A stretch of DNA of 64,000 bases from Acerihabitans sp035013185 (lineage in GTDB: Bacteria; Pseudomonadota; Gammaproteobacteria; Enterobacterales; Enterobacteriaceae), in assembly GCF_035013185.1 (NCBI RefSeq), contig NZ_JAYGJO010000007.1:62001-126000 (forward strand). Direction: 5' to 3'. How positions within the stretch are numbered: position 1 is the first letter of the stretch; the number at the start of each line of letters is the position of its first letter. Shown in pieces: positions 52,597 to 62,800 of this stretch. The position numbers and the translations under genes were made by a program. The notes under the pieces were generated by a model. The model made no database searches. It was not told where the DNA came from and saw nothing but the letters and a program-made list of their open reading frames with translations.

Positions 52597-53090
52597 GATC
52601 TTTTCCGAGGTATAAATAAATACGGTAGCATGGCTACTTAAACCGTATTTCAACGAATCGTCAAAAGGGAGTGAAAAAGGATTTAGGGTTGTCTATATGA
52701 CTTAGGACACGATGGTTCACCGCGGGCGGCGGGAGTTGAATAAATAGTGAGCGTAGAGAACGAAACCGGGTGGCGACACTTTTGTTCTGAAAGGATAGTG
52801 GCCGTAATAACCGCTCGGACGGGCGCGCTGGCGAAAAAAAATGAAAAGGTGGGGAAGAACAACCCCACGTGAAACCTGGGGCTGGTTAGTTGTCTGGGAC
52901 GATACACAACATCGCCTATGCTGACCATGAGACTCAGCCTGGTGTTAAAGACGTACCTGGCGGATGCCTTGGTACGTCTTTGCATAAAACCATTATGCCG
53001 GGCCGTCTTTCGGCGCCGGCATCTGGTGTTTCAGACGGTAGGTAGGTGATATCCACGCCCGTGGGCGACGATCAGCGATCGGGAAGCCTA
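52597..53090. other. ybjX-infA spacer with three hairpins; no serW tRNA
   Basis: E. coli has the serW tRNA between clpA and infA. I looked for its acceptor stem, T-arm and CCA and see none here. The spacer has three stem-loops. GCCGG-rich arms at 52996-53021, followed on the minus strand by GGTTTTA, may terminate infA. AAAGACGTACC/GGTACGTCTTT lies at 52947-52981. GTGGGG/CCCCAC lies at 52849-52868, with CTTTTCATTTTTTTT after it on the minus strand. A 100-codon minus frame across them is not protein-like. Confidence 0.55.
52834..52868 (-). terminator. Possible terminator in the ybjX-infA spacer
   Basis: A six-base GTGGGG/CCCCAC stem with an eight-base loop. On the minus strand CTTTT follows directly, then a run of eight T. 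It lies 220 bases after infA, so it would be a back-up stop or end a small transcript. Confidence 0.45.
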
Positions 53091-53309
53091 TCAGCGGCTA
53101 CGGAAGACAATGCGGCCTTTGCTCAGGTCGTACGGGGTCAGCTCAACAGTGACTTTGTCGCCCGTCAGGATGCGGATGTAGTTTTTACGCATTTTACCGG
53201 AGATATGAGCGGTTACCACATGCCCGTTTTCCAATTCCACACGGAACATGGTGTTAGGCAGTGTATCCAATACCGTGCCTTGCATTTCAATATTGTCTTC
53301 TTTGGCCAT
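53091..53309 (-). CDS. infA: InfA, translation initiation factor IF-1
   Basis: A 72-residue S1-like OB-fold protein, the universal IF-1 size. MAKEDNIEMQGTVLDTLPNT and GRIVFRSR at the end match enteric IF-1 almost exactly. It binds the ribosomal A site during initiation. About 90 bases downstream of aat on the same strand. Confidence 0.98.
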   Translation of the reverse strand: MAKEDNIEMQGTVLDTLPNTMFRVELENGHVVTAHISGKMRKNYIRILTGDKVTVELTPYDLSKGRIVFRSR

Positions 53310-53401
53310 CGAATCCTCTAGGTTTAAATACCATAGTTTTTAACCGGCAAGATAATGCCGAAAAACCCTCATTATGTAAAGAAGTGATGAAGATCGCCGC
53401 A

Positions 53402-54130
53402 TTATTCACAGTGATTAAGATCGCTGTTTAAGGTGACGGCAGAGAGGGTTTGTGGTTGCCAGCAATCGGGCGCCAGCGTTAAAGGTAGTAACTGACTCAG
53501 CAGGGCCAGAAAGTCGCGTCGTGGGATGTCCCTTGCGCCTAACGAGGCCGTGTGTGAGTTCAATACCTGACAGTCTATCAGTTTTCCGCCCTGTTGCCTA
53601 AAGAAACGGCAAAAAGTCAGCAACGCGATTTTGGATGCGTTATCCCGCCGGCTGAACATGGATTCACCGCAGAACAAGGCACCTTGTGCTACGCCATACA
53701 TTCCCCCGACCAATTCATCCCCATCCCAGGCTTCAACCGAATGTGCATATCCTAGGGTATGCAGCCGGTTATAGGCCTGGGCGACATCGGGGCCAATCCA
53801 GGTGCCTTGCGTGCCACGATCGGCGCACATGGCCAGCACTTCCGGGAATGCCTGGTTAAGTGAAATACGGTACGGACAGTGCCGGGAAAACCGTTTTAGG
53901 CTGCGGCTAATGTGAAACTCTTGCGGATAGAGTACGGCACGGGGATCTGGTGACCACCAGAGGATGGCGTCTCCAGGCGAATACCAGGGGAAAATACCCG
54001 ATTGGTATGCCATCAGTAACCGTTCGGGAGACAGGTCGCCACCAAAGGCCAGTAGCCCGTTGGGTTCATGGAACGCCGACGCCGGCGCGGGAAAGCGCAG
54101 CGAATCGTGGGACAGTCTGTAAAGTCGCAG
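53402..54130 (-). CDS. aat: Aat, leucyl/phenylalanyl-tRNA-protein transferase
   Basis: Attaches Leu or Phe to N-terminal Arg or Lys of proteins, creating N-degrons for ClpS-ClpA. Motifs: WWSPDPRAVL, EGTWI-like QGTWIGPDV, ELVGGMYGVAQGALFCGESM and KLIDCQVLNSHTASLGA. The first ATG in frame lies 39 codons inside the conserved protein. Upstream of it the frame encodes the family's N terminus (LRLYRLSHDSLRFPAP and then NGLLAFGGDLSPERLL). No ATG, GTG or TTG occurs there; a CTG lies exactly where E. coli has its Met. I therefore start at CTG (242 residues). Starting at the inner ATG would remove a conserved domain. Confidence 0.85.
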   Translation of the reverse strand: MRLYRLSHDSLRFPAPASAFHEPNGLLAFGGDLSPERLLMAYQSGIFPWYSPGDAILWWSPDPRAVLYPQEFHISRSLKRFSRHCPYRISLNQAFPEVLAMCADRGTQGTWIGPDVAQAYNRLHTLGYAHSVEAWDGDELVGGMYGVAQGALFCGESMFSRRDNASKIALLTFCRFFRQQGGKLIDCQVLNSHTASLGARDIPRRDFLALLSQLLPLTLAPDCWQPQTLSAVTLNSDLNHCE

Positions 54131-54175
54131 GTTACTTGCCGTATTATCCGCCTTGCCTGAAATGGGATCGCAGCA

Positions 54176-55903
54176 TTATAAGCCTAAAGGCTGGTGATAG
54201 TGGTAATAATGTCCCTGTTTGGCCATCAGGCTCTGGTGGTTACCTTGTTCGCTTATCATGCCCTGTTCCATAATATAGATCCGATCCATTAATTCCAGCC
54301 CTTGTAATCGGTGGGTGACGATAATCAGCGTTTTATGCATAACGAGTCGCTGCAGTAGGACCATTATCTGCATCTCGGTGGCGGCATCCAGGCCTTCGGT
54401 GGGTTCGTCTAGCAACACCAACGGTCCGTTGTGCAGCAGGGCGCGGGCGATGCCGACCCGCCGCTGTTCGCCACCGGATAATGGGCGTCCGCCTTCGCCA
54501 AGCCAGGCATCAAACCCTTCGTTTTCCAGTAGTTTTTCCAGGCCCAATGCTTCTAGCAGGGTGGTCAACTGCTCATCGCTGGCGTTGGGGGCGCCGAGGC
54601 GCAAATTATCGCGCAGGGTAGCGCTAAAAATATGCACTCGCTGCGGGACCACGCTTATCATCGACCGCAGCGAGGGTTCATCCCAGTCGGCAAGCGGTCG
54701 GCCGTTGAGCTTAATGCAACCTGCGTCAACATCCCAGGCGCGGTTTACGAGTTGCAGCAGGGAGGATTTGCCGCTGCCGGTATGGCCGAGGATGGCCACA
54801 TGCTCTCCCGCGCCGATGGGTATTGAAAGGTGGTTAACCGCCGGCTGCGTTTGTCCGGGGTAGGTAAACGATACGTTCTGAATGTCCAGCGCCGCCCGGT
54901 CGGCGGTCGAGGGTCCCGTATCAGGAAAGGTGACCGCCGGCTGACGATGTATGATGTCAGCAATACGCCCAGCGGAGGCGATGACCTGTCCGAGATGTTG
55001 AAACGCCCCGGCTACCGGTCCCAGCGCTTCGAAGGCCGCCAGGCTGGTAAAGACAAACAGCGCAATCAATGCCCCTGGTTGACTGTCGCCGCCAATACCG
55101 CCCGCCGCCAGCCATAGCACCAGAGTGACCGTGATGCCAGTGATCAGGGTGAGCAGACTCTGGGCGCCAGCGGCCAGATTGGCCTGTTGGTACTGACGCT
55201 GCTGCCAACGTTGCTCGGTGTAGTCCAACTGCTGGCGATAACGCTCAGCCGCGCCGTAGACAGTGAGATCCGCATGTCCCTGCAGCCAGGTGCCCAGTTG
55301 TAGGCGGTAGGTCGCACGCAGGTGGGTAAGGTCGCGGCCCAGGGGTTTTCCCGCTTGATAGAACAACGGGGGGATCACCAACAGCGTAGCCAACATAATG
55401 CCTCCCACTGTCAGGGCCAGGGTGACGTCAAGCCAGCACAACCCTAGTGTGACTACCAGAATGATGGTAAACGCGCTTAGCAGGGGCGATAGCACCCTTA
55501 AATAGAGATGATCCAGGGTATCAACGTCCGCCACTAGCCGATTGAGCAGTTCCGCTTGGCGAAAGCGGGCAATCACGCCAGGCGAAAGGGGCATAATCTT
55601 TTCGAAGGCATAAATGCGCAGGTGTTGCAATACGCGAAAGGTCGCGTCATGGCTGACCACGCGTTCCGCCCAGCGTCCTGCTGTGCGGGTAATGGCCGAA
55701 CCGCGTACACCAGCGGCTGGCAAGAGGTAGTTGAAGCTGTAAAGGCCTGCAGTACCGGCGAGAGCGCACCCGGCCAGGAACCAGCCGGAAAGCGTTAATA
55801 AACCAATACTGGCCAACAGCGTGATGATAGACAGCAACATGCCAAGCGCTATTTGCCAGGCATGGCGGCGATATAATGCCAGAAAAGGGAGTAAAACGCG
55901 CAT
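54176..55903 (-). CDS. cydC: CydC, cysteine/glutathione ABC exporter subunit
   Basis: One half of the heterodimeric CydDC inner-membrane transporter that exports reduced thiols and binds haem and is needed for cytochrome bd and periplasmic c-type haem assembly. It has 575 residues (E. coli 573): six N-terminal helices, then an ABC domain with Walker A GHTGSGKSS, signature LSGGEQRRVGIARA and Walker B LVLLDEPTEGLD. The ATG has GGAGG nine bases upstream, within the end of cydD; the two genes are separated by two bases. Confidence 0.95.
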   Translation of the reverse strand: MRVLLPFLALYRRHAWQIALGMLLSIITLLASIGLLTLSGWFLAGCALAGTAGLYSFNYLLPAAGVRGSAITRTAGRWAERVVSHDATFRVLQHLRIYAFEKIMPLSPGVIARFRQAELLNRLVADVDTLDHLYLRVLSPLLSAFTIILVVTLGLCWLDVTLALTVGGIMLATLLVIPPLFYQAGKPLGRDLTHLRATYRLQLGTWLQGHADLTVYGAAERYRQQLDYTEQRWQQRQYQQANLAAGAQSLLTLITGITVTLVLWLAAGGIGGDSQPGALIALFVFTSLAAFEALGPVAGAFQHLGQVIASAGRIADIIHRQPAVTFPDTGPSTADRAALDIQNVSFTYPGQTQPAVNHLSIPIGAGEHVAILGHTGSGKSSLLQLVNRAWDVDAGCIKLNGRPLADWDEPSLRSMISVVPQRVHIFSATLRDNLRLGAPNASDEQLTTLLEALGLEKLLENEGFDAWLGEGGRPLSGGEQRRVGIARALLHNGPLVLLDEPTEGLDAATEMQIMVLLQRLVMHKTLIIVTHRLQGLELMDRIYIMEQGMISEQGNHQSLMAKQGHYYHYHQPLGL

Positions 55904-55905
55904 GT

Positions 55906-57669
55906 TCAAAGTCCTCCACGGCGTTGGGCAATCAGATCCGCAAAGGGACCGGGTACAGCGGCTAACTGTTTATAAATGCCTTGCTGCAGAATCTGGCCAT
56001 GCCCCATCACCCAAATGGCATCATAGTCACGGATATCCGCCAATTGATGCGTCACCAATACTGTGGTTTGCCGGCGGGAAGCCTCGTCCAATGCACGCAT
56101 AATCAACCTTTCACTATGGGCATCCAGGCTGGCAGTCGGTTCATCGAGCAATAACAATCCCGGTGATTTCAGTAATGCGCGCGCCAAGGCCACCCGCTGG
56201 GACTGGCCAACCGATAACTGGGCGGCATCGTCGCCAACCATCGTGTCAAGTCCTTGAGGCAGTAACGGCAGAAATTCGTCAATATAAGCACGCTTGACCA
56301 CCAATGCTAACGCGGTGTCATCGGCAGTCGGTTGCCCGAGTAAAATATTATCGCGCAAAGTCGGTGCGGGTAAATACGGGTTTTGGCTGACCCAACTGAG
56401 TTGTTGGCGCCAGTGCTGTGGTGCCAGATCCCGTAGCTCATGGCCGTCGAGGGTCAGCGAGCCTTGGTAAGGTAAAAAACCGAGCAGCACCTGTAATAGC
56501 GAACTCTTGCCCGCACCACTTTGCCCGACAATAGCCAATCGGGCACCGGCGGCCAAGGTAAAGTCCAGCGGACCGACCAGGCGGGTCCCGTCGGGAGCCA
56601 TGACCTCTAGACCTTGCGCGCAAATGGACAGCGCGCCGAAAGTCGGTGTGTTCTGTCCTTCACCTTGCGCACGGCCGTCGGACTGCAAAAAGTCGACCAG
56701 GGATTCCGCTGCGCCCACCGCCTGTGCCTTGGCATGATAAAACGTACCCAAGTCTCGCAGCGGCTGGAAAAATTCCGGTGCCAGGATCAATACCAGAAAA
56801 CCGGCAAATAACGTTACTCCGGTGCCGTAGCTGCCAAAATTCAGTTCACCGAGATACGAAAAACCAAAATAAACCGCGACCAGGGCGATGGAAATCGAAG
56901 CAAAAAACTCCAATACTCCCGAGGAAAGAAATGCCAGACGCAGCACCTCCATGGTGCGCAAACGAAAATCATCGGTTGCCTGGCGAATATGATCAGTTTC
57001 AGCTTGCGCCCGGTTAAACAGGCGCAGTGTCTCGAGTCCGCGCAACCGGTCGAGAAAGTAGCCGGAAAGGCGCGACAGCGCCAGAAAGTTGCGGCGGTTG
57101 GCATCGGCGGCGCCCATGCCGACCAGCGCCATAAACATAGGGATCAGTGGCGCGGTGCAAAATAAAATCAGGCCTGCCATCCAGTTCACTGGAAACACCA
57201 CAATGAGAATCAGCAGCGGCACCAGTCCGGCCAGATACATCTGCGGAAGATAGCGGGCATAATAGTCCTGCATGTCCTCGATTTGTTCTAGCAGCAGGCT
57301 GCTCCAACTGCCGGCGGGTTTGCCCTGAATCCAGGCCGGCCCCAGCCGCTCCAAGCGGTCGAGGGCCTGACGGCGGATTTCCCGGCGAATTTCCCGGCCG
57401 GCGATAAACCCAACACGTTCACGCAGCCATCCCAATAGCGCCCGGACACAAAACAGCACCGCCATGGCGATAAACCAGCCGGTTAATTCGTCCCGGGAAC
57501 GCTGTTCGATAATGAGTGCCTGTAATAAATGAGCCAATACCCAGGCGTGGGCGACGATCACCAGACCGCTTAACGACCCTAGCACGAGGGAAAGACGCAG
57601 CCAGCGCTTAACCAGCACACTTTGCAACTTGAGCCAGCGGACGAGCACGTGTTGTCGATTTTTATTCAT
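55906..57669 (-). CDS. cydD: CydD, cysteine/glutathione ABC exporter subunit
   Basis: Partner of CydC, 587 residues (E. coli 588). Six predicted helices including RPAWIQGKPAGSW-like GPAWIQGKPAGSWSS and MALVGMGAADANRRNFLAL; ABC domain with Walker A GQSGAGKSS, signature LSVGQSQRVALARA (the usual second Gly replaced by Val, as in E. coli CydD) and LLLLDEPTASLDAH. The MNKNRQH start matches E. coli. In E. coli the order trxB-cydD-cydC-aat is the same. Confidence 0.95.
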   Translation of the reverse strand: MNKNRQHVLVRWLKLQSVLVKRWLRLSLVLGSLSGLVIVAHAWVLAHLLQALIIEQRSRDELTGWFIAMAVLFCVRALLGWLRERVGFIAGREIRREIRRQALDRLERLGPAWIQGKPAGSWSSLLLEQIEDMQDYYARYLPQMYLAGLVPLLILIVVFPVNWMAGLILFCTAPLIPMFMALVGMGAADANRRNFLALSRLSGYFLDRLRGLETLRLFNRAQAETDHIRQATDDFRLRTMEVLRLAFLSSGVLEFFASISIALVAVYFGFSYLGELNFGSYGTGVTLFAGFLVLILAPEFFQPLRDLGTFYHAKAQAVGAAESLVDFLQSDGRAQGEGQNTPTFGALSICAQGLEVMAPDGTRLVGPLDFTLAAGARLAIVGQSGAGKSSLLQVLLGFLPYQGSLTLDGHELRDLAPQHWRQQLSWVSQNPYLPAPTLRDNILLGQPTADDTALALVVKRAYIDEFLPLLPQGLDTMVGDDAAQLSVGQSQRVALARALLKSPGLLLLDEPTASLDAHSERLIMRALDEASRRQTTVLVTHQLADIRDYDAIWVMGHGQILQQGIYKQLAAVPGPFADLIAQRRGGL

Positions 57670-57790
57670 TGAAGACAATTTTCAGCCGATATGTGATGTG
57701 TAGGCGCAAATCCCACCAGGGGATACGAGATGCCGGCGAAAAGGTTAATCAGCCTGGCGCACCAATATATTACTCTGTTGCGGGAGCGGA

Positions 57791-57821
57791 GAAAATAATA
57801 AGGCGGCACATTGCCGCCTTA
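57791..57821 (-). terminator. Rho-independent terminator of trxB
   Basis: A perfect ten-base stem (TAAGGCGGCA/TGCCGCCTTA) with a three-base loop. On the minus strand TTATTATTTT follows. It lies 46 bases after trxB. Confidence 0.85.
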
Positions 57822-57866
57822 AGTGACTCAGCCGCTGCCCGGTGTTGCCTCGCAGCCTGCTGGCCT

Positions 57867-58835
57867 TTAGCGATCGTTAACCGGCGCTAGACCGTCCAGA
57901 TAACGCTCGGCATCCAGTGCAGCCATGCAGCCGGTTCCGGCCGATGTAATGGCTTGACGATAAATGTGGTCCATAACGTCACCGGCGGCAAAAACACCGG
58001 GAATACTGGTTTGAGTAGCGTTCCCCTGAATACCCGACTGAACGCGAATATAGCCGTTTTCCAGTGCAAGCTGGTCAGCGAAGATTGCAGTGTTGGGGCT
58101 GTGGCCGATGGCGATAAACACCCCGGCCAGATCAATGTGTTCGATAGCGCCAGTGGCGAGGTTCTTTAGCTGTGCACCGGTCACGCCCATCTCATCGCCC
58201 ACCACTTCATCCAGAGTATGGCCGGTATGCAGGACGATGTTGCCGCTGGCGACTTTCTCCATTAGCCGGTCGATGAGAATTTTCTCCGAACGGAACATAT
58301 CACGCCGATGGATCAGGTGCACCTCGGCGGCAATATTGGACAGATAAAGTGCCTCTTCCACTGCAGTATTCCCGCCGCCGACCACCGCCACCTTTTGGTT
58401 GCGATAAAAAAATCCATCGCAGGTAGCACAGGCCGAAACGCCTTTGCCCTTGAAGGCTTCCTCGGAAGGCAAACCCAAATAGCGCGCCGATGCACCGGTG
58501 GCGATAATCAGTGCGTCGCAGGTGAATTCAGCCGTATCGCCAAATAAACGAAATGGGCGGCTTTGCAGGTCAACCCGGTTGATATGATCGAAGATAATTT
58601 CGGTATTGAACTTGGCTGCGTGGGCGTACATGCGTTCCATCAGCAGGGGACCGGTCAAACCTTCGGGGTCTCCCGGCCAGTTTTCTACCTCGGTGGTGGT
58701 GGTTAATTGGCCACCCTGTTCCATGCCGGTTATCAGCACCGGATGCAGATTGGCGCGAGCGGCGTAGACTGCAGCCGTGTAACCCGCAGGCCCAGACCCC
58801 AGGATAAGTAATTTACTGTGTTTCACCGTAGACAT
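57867..58835 (-). CDS. trxB: TrxB, thioredoxin reductase
   Basis: A 322-residue flavoenzyme (E. coli 321) that passes electrons from NADPH to thioredoxin. FAD site ILGSGPAGYTAAVYAARANL; redox-active cysteines VSACATCDGFF near residue 138; NADPH site VVGGGNTAVEEALYLS; C-terminal FAD segment GVFAAGDVMD. Start at ATG with GAGGAAA upstream. Divergent from lrp, as in E. coli. Confidence 0.97.
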   Translation of the reverse strand: MSTVKHSKLLILGSGPAGYTAAVYAARANLHPVLITGMEQGGQLTTTTEVENWPGDPEGLTGPLLMERMYAHAAKFNTEIIFDHINRVDLQSRPFRLFGDTAEFTCDALIIATGASARYLGLPSEEAFKGKGVSACATCDGFFYRNQKVAVVGGGNTAVEEALYLSNIAAEVHLIHRRDMFRSEKILIDRLMEKVASGNIVLHTGHTLDEVVGDEMGVTGAQLKNLATGAIEHIDLAGVFIAIGHSPNTAIFADQLALENGYIRVQSGIQGNATQTSIPGVFAAGDVMDHIYRQAITSAGTGCMAALDAERYLDGLAPVNDR

Positions 58836-59265
58836 GTTTTCCTCGTTTATACCGCACACACTTCAACGGGTAGATTGTAAGAAAATTACCAGACTCTGCA
58901 TAGGATGCAAAAGGTTGTTAGCTATTTTTATCATCGTTACAGACTATTGATCCGCCGATTTAAGTGGTAGATAGGACCTATTCATGAAAAAAAAACTGGT
59001 TAAGCCCCTGAGTTAGCGCTGTGATTGGTTTTATTTGGCATGTTGTTCTGATTTTCGTTGTTTTACTTTGACAATCCGCTGTGCTTTTGCGAAAACATCA
59101 GGGTAAGAAGAAATGAAGATATGGGTTTGAACAGGCAGTATGCATGGTAGTAGACGCAGATGACCTAAAAAAAAAACAGACAAGGGTCTTCAATCAAACC
59201 CTGATACATTGAAGTCTGCAGGGGTGTGGCAAGCTCAGGGAAGGAATTTAGAGAGACAAACAATA
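58836..59265. promoter_or_regulatory. trxB-lrp divergent region and long lrp leader
   Basis: A 430-base spacer, AT-rich near 58910-59060, that holds the trxB promoter and the lrp promoter. In E. coli lrp has an unusually long untranslated leader of more than 260 bases, and the spacing here would allow the same. No open frame with a ribosome-binding site was found. Confidence 0.5.
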
Positions 59266-59760
59266 ATGGTAGATAATAAGAAACGCCCGGGAAAGGATCT
59301 CGACCGAATTGACCGTAACATCCTCAATGAACTGCAAAAGGATGGACGTATTTCCAACGTTGAACTGTCAAAACGGGTAGGTTTATCCCCGACCCCTTGT
59401 CTGGAACGCGTGCGGCGCCTGGAGCGCCAGGGTTTCATTCAAGGTTATACCGCTTTACTTAATCCACATTACCTGGATGCGTCTTTATTGGTGTTTGTAG
59501 AAATAACCCTTAACCGGGGCGCACCCGATGTGTTTGAGCAATTTAATACCGCCGTACAAAAGCTTGAAGAGATTCAGGAATGTCATTTGGTGTCGGGTGA
59601 TTTCGACTACCTGCTAAAAACACGGGTGCCGGATATGTCAGCCTACCGTAAGCTGCTCGGCGAGACGCTGCTGCGTCTGCCGGGAGTAAACGATACCCGC
59701 ACCTACGTGGTGATGGAAGAAGTAAAACAGAGCAATCGTTTGGTGATTAAAACGCGTTGA
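59266..59760 (+). CDS. lrp: Lrp, leucine-responsive regulator
   Basis: A 164-residue global regulator, the exact length of E. coli Lrp. DNA-binding helix-turn-helix in ILNELQKDGRISNVELSKRV and GLSPTPCLERVRRLE; effector-binding RAM domain from about residue 70 (VEITLNRGAPDVFEQF, ECHLVSGDFDYLLKTRVPD). It forms octamers and hexadecamers that sense leucine. The start is the conserved MVDNKKRPGKDLDRID; upstream open codons are not used. Confidence 0.97.
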   Translation: MVDNKKRPGKDLDRIDRNILNELQKDGRISNVELSKRVGLSPTPCLERVRRLERQGFIQGYTALLNPHYLDASLLVFVEITLNRGAPDVFEQFNTAVQKLEEIQECHLVSGDFDYLLKTRVPDMSAYRKLLGETLLRLPGVNDTRTYVVMEEVKQSNRLVIKTR

Positions 59761-59822
59761 GTAACAACACAGGTGCAAAACGGGCGATTTTTAGTTACAC
59801 TCCTGTGCATCCATACAGTTTC

Positions 59823-59850
59823 AGCGCCGGTAAGCCTTCCGGCGCTGTTA
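59823..59850 (+). terminator. Terminator after lrp
   Basis: An eight-base GC-rich stem (AGCGCCGG/CCGGCGCT) with an eight-base loop followed by GTTATTT, 62 bases after the lrp stop and 48 before ftsK. Confidence 0.7.
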
Positions 59851-59893
59851 TTTAAGCAAATATAGCGGTTTAGAGAACCCTGGAGAGCCTTTC

Positions 59894-62800
59894 TTGAGCC
59901 AGGAATATACGGAAGATAAAGACGTAGTACTAAAAAAACTCAGCAGCGGCCGTCGGTTACTCGAGGCTGTGCTGGTGGTCATGGCTATTTTTGCCCTCTA
60001 TTTGATGATTTCCCTGGTCAGCTTTGACCCTTCCGACCCCAGTTGGTCGCAAACCGCCTGGCATGGGCCTATCCACAACCTGGGTGGCGGGGTAGGGGCG
60101 TGGCTGGCCGATACACTATTTTTTACCTTCGGGGTACTGGCCTACGCCTTGCCACCGATCATGTTGATTTTCTGCTGGACGTCGTTTCGTCAGCGTGAGG
60201 AACAGGATTACGTCGATTATTTCGCCCTGTCATTGCGCTTGATCGGCTCACTGGCGCTCATCCTCACCTCATGCGGCTTAGCTGCGCTGAATGTTGACGA
60301 TTTGTACTACTTCGCCTCCGGTGGTGTTATCGGTAGCCTGCTCAGTAACGCGATGTTGCCCTGGTTTAATGGCATCGGGGCTACCCTGACGCTGCTGTGT
60401 GTCTGGGCGTCGGGGTTGACGCTGTTTACCGGCTGGTCCTGGCTGACCATCGCTGAAAAAATCGGTGGCGTAGTCATGGGATGCCTGACGTTTATGTCAA
60501 ACCGATCGCGTCGTGACGAACAGGATTATGACGATTGTTATGATGATGACAATCGCTATGATGATGCCAACGATGGCGATGGGGAAACGGTTTCAGCGGT
60601 GAGCGACTCAGGGGATTCACTGAAAAACACCGTGGTTGACCTTGACGACCCGCTCTTTTCACCTGCGATGACGCGGGATGCTAACCGCGCGGTATTGGCC
60701 AATGCTGTGGCACCGGCGGCTATCGGAACGGTGCCTGGGCCAGCGGCCACCACGGCTCACCCTGAGGTCGCAGCGCCCTCAGACAACAATTTGGTGGACA
60801 GCGTTGCCAAGGGGCTGGTATCACAAAACAGGATGAGCGGTGAGTTGACGACCCCTGTGATCGCCAACCCTGCGGACGTATCCACGATAACAGGGCCGAT
60901 CGTACCCTCTGTTGCCTACGACGAACAGTCCTCCACGCCGCAGACCGGTATCCAGGGTGTCTCAGCCGTACCTCAGTATCGTTTTGAATTGCCTGCTGCG
61001 CCAGGCGGTTATGCCAGTGCTGACGATGGCGATGATAGCCCACGCATGGGTAACTGGCAGGTCGAAACCAGTGAACCCCGCGATCCTTATGATTTCAGTG
61101 TCGCCCAACGCGATAGCGATCAGGTAGTCGGGGCGGCGGCTGCGCTGACGTTTATGCCTGCTTTTAGCGCCACCAGTGATGACAACCCTCAGGTTAAGCA
61201 AGGCATGGGTCCCGAATTACCGCGTCCCAAGCCGGTGCGCATTCCGACGCGTCGTCAACTGGCGTCCTTCGGTATCAAAATACCCTCGCATCACAACACA
61301 GGCCAGCCGCAAGGCCAAACAGAACCAGAGCCGTTGGCTGACCCGACCCAGTCGCCGTCCGATGAAGACGATCTGGCTCAGCAGGCTGCATTACAGCAGG
61401 CATTCATGCAGCAACAGGCTCAACGCTATGGCGCTGATACCGATGCTGAAGACGAGGCTGCTGTACAACAGCAGCGCTTGGCGGCAGAATTTGAGCATCA
61501 GCAGGCGGGTCGGTACGATAAAAAAAACAGCACTGCCGATAACGCCGAAAATCGGTCGTCTTCCACCGCGCCGCGGGCTGCGGCCTCGCCGATTTCGCCC
61601 ATGGCCGGCATTGATACCCATTCGGCTTTTCATTTTTCCCCGTTGACGGAATTATTGGATGATACGCCGGTGGAACCGCTGTTCACTCCAGCCATTCATG
61701 GCGAACGCAACGGCGAAAGCCATGATCCGGCGCGCAGTAACAGTCAAATGACCATGGACGCGCTATCCGCCCATCAGGATTCGACCGAGCGTAATACCCC
61801 GCCAACGGCGCCGCTAGCCAGGCCGATGGCACTGGCGCCGACGCCGCCTTCGGCTATGGACAGCCTGATCCATCCTTTTTTGATGCGCAATGAACAGCCG
61901 CTGCATAAACCGACCACGCCGCTGCCGACGCTCGATTTATTGACGTCGCCTCCGCTGGAGGATGAGCCGGTGGATATGTTTGCCCTGGAACAAACCGCCC
62001 GATTGGTTGAGGCGCGTTTGGCGGATTATCGAGTGAAGGCCGAAGTGGTCGGCATCTCCCCTGGGCCGGTGATTACCCGCTTCGAGCTGGATTTGGCCCC
62101 CGGGGTTAAAGCGGCACGAATTTCCAACCTGTCACGTGATTTGGCGCGATCCCTCTCGGCTGTGGCGGTGCGGGTCGTGGAAGTGATTCCGGGCAAACCT
62201 TATGTGGGGCTGGAGTTGCCGAATAAGCGTCGGCAGACCGTGTATCTACGCGAAGTACTCGATTGTGATCAGTTCCGCGATACGGTCTCGCCGCTGGCTA
62301 TTGTTCTGGGCAAGGATATCGCCGGGCAGCCGGTGATCGCCGATTTGGCCAAAATGCCGCATTTATTGGTGGCTGGTACCACGGGTTCAGGTAAATCGGT
62401 GGGGGTCAACGCCATGATCCTCAGCATGCTGTATAAAGCGACGCCTGAAGAGGTACGCTTTATCATGATTGACCCGAAAATGCTTGAACTGTCGGTTTAC
62501 GAAGGCATTCCCCATCTGCTGACCGAGGTGGTAACCGATATGAAGGATGCCGCCAACGCCCTGCGTTGGTGCGTCGGCGAGATGGAGCGCCGTTATAAGC
62601 TGATGTCGGCGCTGGGCGTGCGTAATCTGGCAGGCTATAACGAGCGCATTGAACAGGCTATTGCGATGGGCCGTCCGGTGCCGGATCCGTTCTGGAAGCC
62701 GGGTGACGGCATGGCTGATTCACCGCCGATGCTGGAAAAACTGCCGTATATCGTGGTGCTGGTAGATGAGTTCGCCGATTTGATGATGGCCGTCGGGAAA

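Noticed and set aside
52683..52985. Minus-strand 100-codon frame between ybjX and infA
   Set aside because: It spans two stem-loops, has a low-complexity composition and matches nothing known.
52660..53090. serW tRNA expected from E. coli gene order
   Set aside because: No acceptor stem, T-loop GTTCGAATC or 3' CCA could be found in the interval.
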